DNA from: Cladosporium sp. IMV 00045
Lineage: Eukaryota; Ascomycota; Dothideomycetes; Cladosporiales; Cladosporiaceae
Direction: 5' to 3'
Length of the DNA stretch: 64,000 nucleotides
Assembly (NCBI GenBank): GCA_001931905.2
Contig: MSJI02000640.1
Coordinates: 44,823 to 108,822, forward strand
Under the pieces are notes generated by a model. That model saw nothing but the letters and a program-made list of their open reading frames with translations, was not told where the DNA came from and did not search any database. Below are positions 42,770-53,625 of this stretch, piece by piece (position 1 is the stretch's first letter; every line of letters begins with the position of its first letter). The position numbers and the translations under genes were made by a program.

Positions 42770-44662
42770 TCAACCACTCTTCCCCTTCTTCGCTCCCGCA
42801 GCCTTATAAGCCGCGGCCCTCCTCGCGCTGCGATCCGTCGGTTTGCCCTGCTGCTTCTTCTTGCCTCCAGCACCACCGCCTTTGCCACCCAATTTCAAGC
42901 CCTGATTGCCCTGCTTGCTGCTCGCTCTGTGGCCTTCGAAGACGAAGGCTTCGGGTCGCTTCAGACCGGCCAGTGCGGGGCGGTTGTTGCTGTTGTTGCT
43001 GTTCTCTCTGCCGTTACCGGCTTTCTGCTGGTTCTTCACGGCAGCTGCTGCGCCGGCTTTGCCGAGCAATTTACCTTGTCGGCCCATCTGCGCCAGCTCC
43101 TCTTCGGTCACCTTGCGTTTGTAACCGCTAGCAGCAGCTGGTTTGGCATTCGCGCCGGGTCTGCCGGAGCCGGGCTTCGCATTCCGCTTCTGGGCTTTGG
43201 CGCGCGACACGCGCAGCTTGCGCGGCAGCATGGGCGGGAACTTCTTGTCGTTGTCGAGCAGGGCTTTCTCGACACTGTTCTCGTCGACGAACTGAACATA
43301 AGCAATCCCCTTGCCGACGCGCGTGACGCTGTCGCGGATGACGCGGACGGACTCGACGGCGCCGTGGCGCGACATGGTGCGCCAGAGCCCTTCCTCGTGG
43401 TCGGCGGGGGTTTTGCCCGGTTTGCGCACCTCGCGGCCGTCGGCGGCGTTGGCGGCCTGGATGTTCGATTCGTCGTCGACGAAGCCCAGGTTGCCGATGA
43501 AGACGCAGCGCTTGTGGTCGACTTTGGCCGGGTGGGCGATTTCGTCCACGCGCAGGTGGCGGTCGAGGGTCTTGGAGGCGTTTAGGCGGCGCGCGGCTTC
43601 GCGCGCGAGGATCGGGGAGCTGTACACTGCGTAGGCGTTTGTGGATTTGGTCGTTGCGTCCATGAGCTCTTTTTTGGCGTAGGCGGCTTTCTTGGGCAGG
43701 GCGGCGGCGTAGGGTGTGCTGCGGAAGCGGAGCGATTCGAGTTTCATTTTGATGTCGGGATGTTTTTTGGCCACTTCGGGGAAGAAGGAGGTCAGGTGTG
43801 CGATGAAGACTCGGCGGGAGGATTTGGACGTGATGGCGGCGGTGGACACGTTTCCGAGGAAGACGGTGCGGTTGGCTTTGGTGAGGTCGCTGTCGGCTTG
43901 TTGGGTTTCGTGCTTGGGTGGAGGGGAGGGTGCTTTGGTCTTTTTGTCGGATTTGGAAGTGGCGTCTCCTTCGTCGTCTTCGTCATCCTCGTCGTCAACG
44001 TCGGGCATGTCGTCGTCGTCGCTCTCTGCTTCGATCCGTACATCCACTCCACCGTCGTCGTCGTCACTCTCCTCTGCCGCATCCTCTACATCGCCTTTCT
44101 GTCTCTTAGCGGCGCGCTCCTTCGCAGCAGCCTCGGCATCCTTTGCCTCTTCCTTCTCCAGTTTGCGCATGTAGACATCCTCAAGATCATCGTTTGCATC
44201 CTTGCGCTTCCTCTTACGCTTCTTATCGTCCGAAGGTGCCTGTTCCACTTCCTGCTCGGCCGCGACGATGGCCTTTTTCACATCGTCACCGTCGTCGGGA
44301 ACCTCGTCTTCGTCAGCCTCGTCGTCGAAGTCCTCGTCGATTTCGCTCAGCTCGGCGTCTGGGTCGTCGTCCTCGTCTTCGTCCTCAGGCTCTGGGATGA
44401 TTTCTTGGCGAGTGGGTGGTGTAGGCTTGAATGTGTTAGTGCAAGATTCATGCGATTATTAGAGAATTAGAGAAATATATCATACCTGTGCGGCGAAAAG
44501 AGAGGAGAGTGCCGGGTTGACAGCCTTGTTGTCGGCCAGCAGCGAGACGGTACCATTAACAGGTTTGTCCTGCTTTTTCTCGCCAGAAGATTTCTTCTCC
44601 TTCCTGCTCTTATTGTCTTTCTTAGAGGTCTTTTCGACCTTTTGGGTCTTGTCTTTCGCCAT
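42770..44662 (-). CDS. NOP12: Nucleolar RNA-binding protein NOP12
   Basis: Nucleolar RRM protein needed for 25S/5.8S rRNA processing. Exons 44662-44486 and 44425-42770, intron 44426-44485 (CTAAC branch); 610 residues. A Lys-rich N terminus (KVEKTSKKDNKSRKEKK) leads to long Asp/Glu runs (about 60-110 and 165-205) with a KRKRKRK nuclear signal between them. RRM1 begins at RTVFLGNV (about 241) and RRM2 at KRCVFIGNLGFV (about 363) with RNP1 as KGIAYVQF. A basic, Gly/Asn-rich C terminus ends KAAGAKKGKSG. The order acidic region, two RRMs, basic tail is that of fungal Nop12. Confidence 0.93.
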
Positions 44663-45178
44663 GTCTGGTTGTAAGTGACGGAATCTGGCTCTTGTCTGCC
44701 TTTTTCCTCGTCGACTTTTTTGGTTGGAGCGCAAAGCCGAGCGCGCAACTTCTCCCGCGTGCCGAGCTACAAAGAGGAAAAGGGCAAGTCAGCCGTGAAT
44801 GGCGAGGCACCAGTGACGAAAGCCGATTCTTGCTTGCTCGCGAGGTATCTCTGCTACAACATACAACAATCCTCGACCAATACCATCCACACCCTCACTC
44901 CAACACACTGCACATGTCGAATCCTACTGCTAACGCCTCGTCTGGCGTGTGAGAGATCTGCACCACCTTCTCACAACCAAAATCCTCCTACAACCTGCCA
45001 CCCGCCCGCCCTCTCGACCGATACAGCAAACCCAGCGCGCACCACCCACCTCGACCTTGTACAGGAGCAGCGTCTAGGGCGAATACATTGATATTTTCGT
45101 CAGTGTGCACTGGCAATAAGAGCAAGAAATCCACCAGGCGATTTATCCTACACGCACACCCGAAACACAGCCTGCGCC
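44663..45178. promoter_or_regulatory. Shared promoter region of NOP12 and the Sds3/DEP1 gene
   Basis: 516 bases separate two divergent ATGs, both of nuclear proteins. It must contain both promoters. No conserved element is resolved by eye apart from CA-rich leaders. Confidence 0.5.
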
Positions 45179-47829
45179 ATGGCGACGCCGGCCACTGCGC
45201 GTCGCAGTGAGTCGCTACACGGCAGTGAGCCTCCCTTCACCCATGTTTTGGCATTTGCCATTTGGCATAGCTCGAGTCAATCATACTTCTCTTCAAGCAT
45301 TTTCACTAACACGCGCTGCCTCAGACGTCGACGGCGACCACGGCGCACCCACTTCTCCTCCTCGCTCTACCCACCAGACCCCAGCCAGGACCCCGACGCC
45401 CCGCCCATCGATTTCTCCCCTCAGTACAGCTTCTAAACCACCCAAAGGCTCCCCTATAGCCACGAGGGACGCCACAATGCACGATGCAGACCTCGACCAA
45501 AACAATGCCGAGGCTCAAGATAATGGCGATCCCGCTGCCGAGATCGGCGACATCCCAGACGACCGCTCAAGCAGTCTCAGTGAGCCAGAAGACCTCGACG
45601 AAGATGATGCAGGATTGGCGTATGCGACCAATGGCGCAGGTGCTGCTCACTCGCTGCCCGTGCAAAAGTCGCTCGAGGTGGATTCAGAAGCCGAAACCGA
45701 GCGGCTGGAGGAATCTCCACAAAAGTTGCGAAAACACACAGATGATGTTGGCAAGACACCGAGCAAACTGAGCAAAACTGTCGGCGTTGAAGACGACCTC
45801 TCAGAGCCACCTTCGCCGTTGCCGACCGGCCCTGGCGCTGCCTCGAGTACGTCCACTGTTGAGACGGCCGGTAAGGCTTCTCCCGGCCCTGCAGTACTCT
45901 CCTTGTCCACTTTTAATAGTCGCGATACTAACGCGAACATCACAGGACAAAAGCGCACGCGCTCAGACGCCGAAGACAGCCCTCTCACAAGCGACGTTTC
46001 CGACATTGAAGAATCACCACGCAAAAGAAGTCACGGACCTGCCGAACCTGCGGAAGACGACGTCGCGCAAACGACGGAAGCAAACGGCGTCGAAGAAGTA
46101 CCAGAGAATGCAGACGCTGAGGCCGCGGATACTGTCGAGGCAGAAGACGTGGAAGTGCCAGTCGCGGCACCAGCCAAAGGCGCGAAAGGCAGAAAAGGAC
46201 GCAAGCCTGGAAGAAAACCCAAAGCTCAGGAAGAAGCTCAGGAGTCTGAAGTCCCAGATTTTGCCGTGGATGTGGAAGAAGAAGAGACCGGCGCTGAAGC
46301 CGCGCCAAAGAGCGAAGAGGAAATTAGGCAGAAGGGAGAGGCTTCTTCCTCTTTCGAAGATCTGGCGAAGCGGTTCAATGCCTTCCGACAACGGCTGGTC
46401 AATGAAAGTTTGGCTTCCGTCGAGCACGAGCTGCAACTTTTGAATCAGGTTGACTGCACTCATCCGGAGTATCTACGACAGGTTACCTGCATCGACGAAC
46501 GACAAGCTAAGCAAGTTCGCGAGGCGCACGCTTTCTACCGCTACCGCATGCAGTCTATACGCGAGCGCACTCTCGGCGAACGAGCACAGCTTCACTCTCA
46601 GTACTTCCAGACCGTTCGCGAACTGAGAGAGAATATGCTATACCAGCTTGGCGAAGACTGGTATGGTATCCAAAGAGAAAGACGACAGCAGCACCAAGAA
46701 GGCGAAGAGAGGTTCTTGTACAAACTCCCAAGCAAAAAGAGCGCACAGATTCGGCAACAGGCCAAGTACAACCAAGAGGTCAGCGTACTCAGTGGTGTGG
46801 CGAAGTATGTTGGCTTTCCTGCTGCACCGAACATTTCTGGTGTTCAAGACTCAGGGCTGGACGATGACCTGAAAGCTATGCGCGTGAGTATCTCCGTTTT
46901 CTGGCAGTAATGCATTTACTGACAAGTCTTCAAAGATCCCTCGACGAATGCATCAGCCTGTGCAGCAAGCGCAACATCAACACCAACACCATCATCACCA
47001 CCAGCATCAACATCAACAACAGCAGCAGCAGCAGCAGCCGCAGCCGAAGCAGCAAGAACAGCAAGCGGCCTACGTCCCTCCAGCGAATGCGCAAGTCGCA
47101 GCGCCCAGTGAGCGTCAAGCACACGAGCAATTCCTCGAGGCGAACGCTTGGGCTCGACCTCAACAATCAGCCATGCCTGCGCACGGGACTCCGAACCTCA
47201 CTCACACGCCTGATTGGGTGGATCAGCCTGCTGGCACAAGGCACATCATGCGAAATCTCACGGGTCCAGGACAACGTACCGGAAGTCCGTTCGCCACACC
47301 CGTATCAGGAAAACGCGCTGGCTTCGCGAACGATGGCATAGACGGTGCAAGCCCAGCACTCGCAGGGCCCCAAACAATTTCACGCGTACCAGCGCATGGC
47401 ATATCAACAGGCTCCCCCCTACAAGTCGGCAAACAGCGCCAAACGAACGGAACGCCCGCCAATACCGGTGAGCGCGAACTCACGGGCTTCCGCAACATCT
47501 CCAACATTTCCGGCACGAGCACGATCGACGCCCCCCTCTCGGCCGAAAAACACCACCTGCCAGAACCCGACCGCACGCCCAGCCACGACAACAGCATGGC
47601 CAGACAGCATTTGTCCGTTCTTGGAAATCACGACAACCACGCGCCCCACCAGGCTTTTGAAACGAGTCAGATCCACCGTCATCCCAGCTCGACTGACAGC
47701 GGCAAGGATGCGTTTTCAAACACCGGTTTCAGACCTGCCGAGGGCGCGTATGGCACGCCCACCGCGTCGCTTATGTCCGGGAGGGCGGCGCCGCCGCCAA
47801 CGCAGAGGTCTGAGAATGGGGGGACGTAA
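45179..47829 (+). CDS. DEP1: Sds3/DEP1-type subunit of the Rpd3L histone deacetylase complex
   Basis: Predicted chromatin regulator. Exons 45179-45206, 45325-46883 and 46936-47829; introns 45207-45324 (118 bp) and 46884-46935; 826 residues. The tiny first exon encodes MATPATARR. A long acidic, disordered region with basic AT-hook-like KGRKGRKPGRKPK (about residues 330) precedes the Sds3-like domain (about 349-450: FEDLAKRFNAFRQRLVNES, then ERTLGERAQLHSQYF). The third exon is disordered with a His/Gln tract. The domain is firm; DEP1 rather than SDS3 is my choice on length and acidic content. If the first exon is wrong, translation could start at 45474 (MHDADL). Confidence 0.82.
46972..47037 (+). 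repeat. CAN-codon tract encoding His/Gln
   Basis: Twenty-two consecutive CAA/CAT/CAC/CAG codons inside exon 3 of the Sds3/DEP1-type gene. It ends in six CAG codons, which makes it prone to slippage. Confidence 0.9.
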
Positions 47830-48780
47830 ATTAACAGAAATGGGGAATAGTGAGGGAGGAAGAGGGAAGTTCGGTAGGTTTTTGTCGGCATGAATGGGAA
47901 TGAAAGGACGGACGGACGGATGGATTTTCGATTGAATTTCTGTGTTTTGACGAGGGAAGGAAGGGATTACATACGCGAAACTCATGATACCCGGTGAAGC
48001 AAGCTTCTGTTGCGTATTAGGCGTGTGTCTGTTTCTGTATGAGATAACAATTTGGATGATTGGATTAACCGGTCGCATTAGACAGATCAAAGTACAATTT
48101 GCAAGTGAAACAAATCAAAGACTCTTGCAAGATCTACTGTGTTGGATCATTAATGAGGTCGGCGCCTGGGAGTTCTGACCTGGTCTTCTCTAATTTTCCA
48201 TTGATTGTTCCAAACATGGAATGCCAAGCAAGCCTTTTGCGTGGATACCTTTCGTTGTCGTTCGTATGGTCAGCTAACGGAACGAACACAAGACCGTGGC
48301 GTGACGCTACCTATACCAGAAAAAGAGTTCAAGGCGGCTTCTAGACTCCAGAACTTTTTGACAGATGGGGGCTGGAAAGCTTGATGTCGAGCAGTGAGGT
48401 CAGCCCACGAAAATGGGATATGAGGGAACAAAGTTTCTGGATGGTTCAGGCGTTGTTCAGCTGATGGGTAGCTGATAAAGATAAAGGATTGGGGATATCC
48501 GTTGGTGGTCCTTTTTTATCGCTTTCTTGCGTTGATATTGTCGGAAGCGAGAAACCATTGTGAGGATTTCCACGTCTTTCTCGTCTCGATGCGATCATTA
48601 GCTGATTCGACCAGATTTATCGACGAACACGACGATTCATCATTCGGTCAATTCGAAGGCCATTGCACGATCAAACGACATCTTATCAGAGGACCATTAC
48701 AATCAGCCTGACCTTCGATCTTCACTCTCGCAATCCGTAATATCACCACTCACAGTCAATCCCCTCACAAACCTCCAACC
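47830..48780. other. Intergenic
   Basis: 3' UTR of the Sds3/DEP1-type gene and promoter of the GFA gene. Only short frames are seen. Confidence 0.55.
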
Positions 48781-49272
48781 ATGCACGCCAAAGGAAGCTG
48801 CATGTGCGGCAAATCGACCTACACCCTCGAAGGCGAACCAGCGCTTACGGTCCGTCCTCCTCATAGTCCCTCCCAACCTCCCAACCCCCCACTGACCACA
48901 TGCCCACAGGCCCTATGCCACTGCCTTAACTGCCGCAAGCTAACCTCAACCCTCTACTCCCTCACCCTCCTCCTCCCCGCCTCCTCCCTTACATACGAAA
49001 CCTCCTCACCCCTCCGCACCATCTCCCTTCCCCACCACGCCGAAGGCTTCACCATGACCGTCACTTTCTGCGGGGAGTGCGGGAGCGCGCTGCACAAGGA
49101 GGCGGATAGGGAGGGCTTGAGGGGGTGCGTCATTGTTTTTGCGGGCTGTTTGGATTTGCCTGAGGGGGTTTGGGAGGAGAAGATCAAGCCGGGCGCGGAG
49201 ATGTGGACGAAGTATAGGGTGGGGTGGAGGGGGGAGGTGGAGGGGTGTGGGCAGTTTGGGGGGTTTGCGTAG
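48781..49272 (+). CDS. GFA (CENP-V/glutathione-dependent formaldehyde-activating) domain protein
   Basis: Small zinc protein of the GFA/CENP-V family; most members have unknown substrates. Metal-ligand blocks: GSCMCGKSTY (residues 6-15), CHCLNCRK, and FCGECGSAL. Comparison with the family suggests that the Pro-rich stretch between GEPAL and ALCHC is an intron: 48850-48909, 60 bp, with CTGAC branch and CACAG acceptor but a weak GTCCGT donor. Spliced length is 143 residues, unspliced 163, because the intron is a multiple of three and has no stop. Start at the first ATG. Confidence 0.82.
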   Translation: MHAKGSCMCGKSTYTLEGEPALTVRPPHSPSQPPNPPLTTCPQALCHCLNCRKLTSTLYSLTLLLPASSLTYETSSPLRTISLPHHAEGFTMTVTFCGECGSALHKEADREGLRGCVIVFAGCLDLPEGVWEEKIKPGAEMWTKYRVGWRGEVEGCGQFGGFA

Positions 49273-49622
49273 AGAGGTGGCGGTGAGGGTTGGGGGTGGG
49301 GGTTGTGTGATGGTTGGATGGGTTGGATGGATTGGATGGCACGTTTGTTCTAAGAGTAGGGTGCGTTTTTTCTTTGGTGCTCAAGATTGCAGGTTGCGTT
49401 CCGGCTTTCTTAATCCAAGATTGATCCTCAAGTTTTGATCTCGGTACGCTGATGGCAGTACCACGCCTTGAAGCGATGCGGAGGCAGGAGGCCAGGCAGT
49501 TCCTGTTACGCTAAATGGTTTTCAGGCCCCTCGAGAGAATGGTTTCCAGCAGCGATTGCCAGTAATGAGAGATGAATCGATCACAAAGTCTCCTCTCGCT
49601 CCACATCTCACGACACATCGAA
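49273..49622. other. Intergenic with G-rich strand
   Basis: From about 49216 to 49345 the plus strand is very G-rich, ending in short TTGGATGG/GGTTGGAT repeats (49311-49339). No gene is supported. Confidence 0.55.
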
Positions 49623-50431
49623 TCAGCGGTGCCTGAGTAGCTGCTTCGCAGTCGGCCTGTCCCTCGGGTCCAGCTGCATGACATCGCAGATGAATGCCTT
49701 GTCTTGTGCTGAGATCTCTTCGTCTTCCATTTGGAAAAATGGTTTACGAAGACCTTGCTCTTCCACGAAGATGTGTATCGCGGCGAGGGCACTCTCTTGT
49801 TTTTCACCAAGAACCTTCTCGTAGCTCAAGGGACAGGGTCCGAAGTATTTCGTTTGTTGAATGAGGACATGTGCGGAAAAATCTTCGTCGTCTGCTGATA
49901 TGCCTGAGGGCTTGAAGATGTTGAAGTTGCGTCCACAAATCAGGCTGATTAGCTGTTGATTTGACTAGCTAAGTTTGATGTGCCGTGGGAGGTTACATCA
50001 AAACTTGCCGTGGCGCCGAAGGACCATATATCTGTTGGAGTCGACCATCTCAAGCCCAGAGAGGCTTCTGGGCTTCGAAAGATAGCCGCTTCGATCGCGT
50101 GGGATGTACATCGAGGGTCAGTCTCGAGACCAACGTTGCATGCGTCGCCTTTGAAGTATAGTGTGAGCGTTCAATTGGGAGCAAGTAGGTCGCAAGGTAC
50201 CCATACTTACCGCAATCAGCCAACTTAGCTTCTATGACTTTCGTGCCGTTCTTGTCGAAGTTCAATGGTATGTTGTCCGGTTTGATGTCTTGTATCAATG
50301 AGAATCAGCGATAGGTCCATGTTCGCAGGACGAAGGAGGGTCATGTCACCTGTATGGGCTGTTTCTCTCGAATGTAAGGACTCCAACGTTGGAGTGGACA
50401 AGGCACAGTCGTCGATGTGACTATTCGAACG
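49623..50431 (-). pseudogene. Protein kinase fragment: C-lobe only, N-lobe missing
   Basis: Four in-phase pieces, 50431-50350, 50288-50211, 50148-50009 and 49952-49623, encode a kinase from the catalytic loop on: LESLHSRETAHTDIKPDN (split by intron 50289-50349), AKLADCG in place of DFG, APE-equivalent IFRSPEAS, DIWSFGAT, then DPRDRPTAKQLL near the stop. HTDIKPDN and LADCG are typical of a fungal SRPK-like group. Introns are 50289-50349, 50149-50210 and 49953-50008; the last uses a GC donor (GCAAGT). Upstream, an in-frame TAA at 50432 and no Gly-loop or VAIK-lysine sequence is found before the next, opposite-strand gene. It cannot bind ATP normally; probably a truncated relic. Confidence 0.75.
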
Positions 50432-50729
50432 TTAGGTGGTCACTTTGGATCAGTAGCAAAGAAAGCAACAGTCTCAGTCGAACCGAACAAAGAAATAGGT
50501 GTGCAACGTCCAAATGGCTTTTCATGTGAGACAAAGAAATTGAGGATTGTTAGGTACAATGCATTGTCGGACGACCATAACTTCTATAAGATATACGAGG
50601 GTTCTATTCTACATGCTAGAACTCGGAACAGTTCCTTCACCCGAACCACGCGACATTGCTCCTGCTAGTCAGGACAGTCACCTCCAAAACTCCCAACAAA
50701 CACTCACCATCCACCAATCCATTCGCAAC

Positions 50730-51329
50730 ATGTCCTCGTACACTTCCACCTCAAGCACCAACTCCCCTCCTAAATGCCACACCCATCCACGCAACGAATG
50801 TGCCAACACGCGCTACATGTTTACCGGGTGCGGTGACGTCTGCCTGAAACGCTGCAGCATCCACCCCGTCGACTCAGAAACACTCCTGAACACCTGCCCT
50901 GACCCCCGTGCAGGTTTCTCCTCCGTCACAGTCGAAGGTATTTGTCCCCTTTGTGCCTCGAAAGCCCCCTTCGAGGGCCCCATCAAAGAACACGAACAGT
51001 ACCTCGAATCTCTAACGCAAACGCAGACAGCTGAGCGCGAAGCCAACAGGCAAGGCACCCTTGACCTGAAGCCTAGCGCGGCCGCTCCTCGTGCGACCCT
51101 GATGGCTCAGCAGGTGTTCAATTTGCGTCAGGAACTCTTCAGGGCGGAGATCCATAGCACTCAAATGGAGTTGGAGAAGTGTAAGAAGATGATGCGCCGT
51201 AAGATCTCCTGCGGCGGGTTGGACTACATTGGACGTAGCATGGAGTGGGTGCCAGGTAAGGAGGATTCCGGTTATGTGCTTTGGTTTACTAATGAGAATG
51301 ATACTAAGTTGTGGACTTGGGATTGTTAG
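50730..51329 (+). CDS. Cys-rich orphan protein with helical C-terminal half
   Basis: I do not recognise this family. Single exon, 199 residues. The N-terminal half carries about nine Cys plus His in zinc-finger-like spacing (CHTHPRNEC, CGDVCLKRC, CPLCASK). The second half is a charged helix (EREANRQGTLDL, QQVFNLRQELFRAEIH, ELEKCKKMMRRK) followed by GGLDYIGRSMEWVPG. No signal peptide. It could be a small nuclear or cytosolic metal-binding protein. I chose the ATG at 50730; the frame is open further upstream without a better start. Confidence 0.55.
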   Translation: MSSYTSTSSTNSPPKCHTHPRNECANTRYMFTGCGDVCLKRCSIHPVDSETLLNTCPDPRAGFSSVTVEGICPLCASKAPFEGPIKEHEQYLESLTQTQTAEREANRQGTLDLKPSAAAPRATLMAQQVFNLRQELFRAEIHSTQMELEKCKKMMRRKISCGGLDYIGRSMEWVPGKEDSGYVLWFTNENDTKLWTWDC

Positions 51330-51547
51330 CTGATTTGTGCCGACAGTGAAGGGCAATCAACGGAAATGGCGATACGGTAGGTGACTAAGGTAAGTCTTCC
51401 AGACTGTACTGTATGCTTGTTGTGAACCACTTGGGAGATCGTGCGTTGTAGTCATTCTTGAATTTCTTTACTAGACTGGAATCAAAGCGTTGCTATTCGA
51501 ACCTTTAGACCTCTGACCAAATTGATGAAATCCAGAGCATTCCAACT

Positions 51548-53625
51548 TCAAGCTTTCACGCGCTCGAATCCCTCCCAATCTGTAAGCTTACCGCGAATTT
51601 CTTTGTTGTAGGCTCCGACACCTCCGGCGTAGCATGTCTACAAAACAAATTCATTAGTTTCTGTACGATCATCGATTGAATTCATTCAGGTTGCTCACCA
51701 TTTCCACCTTCTTTCCGGGCACAGTGCCACCCATGTACGTGCTGCGCGTGGTTGGGAACAGCGTCGCGTTGCCGAGATCGTTGATTCTTTGCTTCCAATC
51801 TTTGGTGGCTTGTTCGGTTGGGTTGACATACTTCAAGCCCTGGCGGTTGATGAGGTTGATCGCATCTTTGATCCAGCGGCCTTGGACCTCGACGGATGAA
51901 GGGCCGTTGGAGAGGAGTGTTGGGCCGTGAGGGCCGTAGAGGTGCTGGGATTCATGTCAGTCATTGTACACGATGAATAGTGTTCCATACTCTGATCGTG
52001 GGCTGCTTGAAGCGCAGTTGATTGGTGGGACGTACTATTTAGTTTGTTAGCAGGAACCGTTCCACAAATACACTAGCAGTGACATACCGAAGAGATTTGG
52101 GTATCCAGAAATTGTTGTACCAAGATACGTGTTGGCGCCTTCCTTCCACTCGTCCTGCAAGTAGGTACCGTTGATACTCTTCAAACCCATGTTCGTCATG
52201 CCGCCAGTCACGACGTCGAAGCCGGTGGCGAGTGCAATGATATCGTACTCGCGCTCTTTGCCATCCGAGGTGATGATGCCCTTCTCAGTGAACTCCTTGA
52301 TCGGCGTTCCGTGATTGGTTTCGGGGTTAATGTTGATCACGTCAACATTGTCGCGATTCAGAACCTCGTAATAGTTCTGTTCGAGACATGGACGCTTGAC
52401 GCCGAAGGGGTGAGGTGGCTCTTCCGGGAAGAGGATCTCGTTCTTCCTGGCATCTTTGACACGTGTGGATTGTTTGCGGCGCCAGAAGTTCTAAGTAAGG
52501 GTCAGCGATCAAGGCTACCGACATCCGATAGAGTACATTGCTTACGTATGCTTCACGGTTTGCCTTCGCATCGAAAAGATAGTCCTTGTATCCACCGAGC
52601 CACAGGCCAAACCCAGCCTGCTTCCACAACTTTTCAAAGTGAGCTTCTCGTTCCTCTGGAGTATCAGAAAACTGTATTATTGTCAGTAACTCGCTGTAAA
52701 CAAAGTTGTAATCTCGCTTACAGTATCACGCTCTAGCAGGTCGTAATCGAATCCGGCAAAGCACAGCTCACGCAAGTTGTGGATCTTTGGGTATAGCGGC
52801 TTGAGTGCATCTTGCTCTTCCCGGCTGAGCTCTCTTCTACCCATCGGGAGCGCAAGATTCGGTGTGCGCTGATAGACATCGAGGTACGTCGAGGATGGCC
52901 CCATTTCTTTGACACGTCAATCGATAAAGAAGGCTAATAATAGATATGCGATGCTCACCTTGAATCATCTGCACGCCTGATGCCCCAGTACCAATGACAG
53001 CCACACGCTTGCCCTCGTATGGGACGCCCTCAGCTGGCCAGAATGAAGAATGGTGGATGACGCCTTTGAACTTGTCCATTGACGGAAATCCTGGGATGTA
53101 CCTCTTCGCAGAGAATCCTGCGGCAACTACAAGGAACTTGGCCTTTGCCTTGCGGCCATCTTGAGTGCCCACGTGCCATTTGCCCTCGTTGATGTCGAAC
53201 TCGGCGGAAGTGACCACGGTCTCAAAGGAGCAGTCTTTGCTCAGGTTGAGCACTTTGTCCATGTGGTCGAAGTACGCTTGAAGCTCCTCCCAGTTGGGAT
53301 AGTTCGTTGACCAGTGCCAGTCTTTGTACACTTCTGGGATCGCGAGCTCGTAGATGGGAACAGGACTGTCAACTCGAGCACCGGGATAGACATTCCATCG
53401 CCAGGTACCACCGAAGCTGGTGCCGGCCTCGTAAATCACGGCAGACAATCCAGCTTTGCGCATCTCATGCAAGCAGAATGCACCTCCGAATCCCGCGCCA
53501 ACGATCAGAACGTCGACTTCGAGATTGTCCGCATACTGTCCATCAGTGCGACGTCTGTTGCTGTATTGTCGGAGATCGGTCTTGAGGATACGCTCTGGTT
53601 CCGGTTCCTGTGAGACTGAGCCCAT
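51548..53625 (-). CDS. FAD-dependent Baeyer-Villiger-type monooxygenase
   Basis: Flavoprotein using NADPH and O2 to insert oxygen next to a ketone (class B monooxygenase). Seven exons: 53625-52959, 52906-52722, 52671-52546, 52490-52088, 52034-51991, 51944-51699, 51637-51548; 586 residues. FAD Rossmann motif GAGFGG at 43-48; BVMO fingerprint FKGVIHHSSFWP at about 186-197; NADPH Rossmann VIGTGASG at about 210-217; ATGFD at about 415; C-terminal LYGPHGPTLLSNGP. The 44-bp exon 52034-51991 inserts about 15 residues before LYGPHG. The only other phase-consistent reading is a weak GTGTAT donor at 52073 with one 129-bp intron. Substrate unknown; no cluster partners nearby. Confidence 0.88.
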
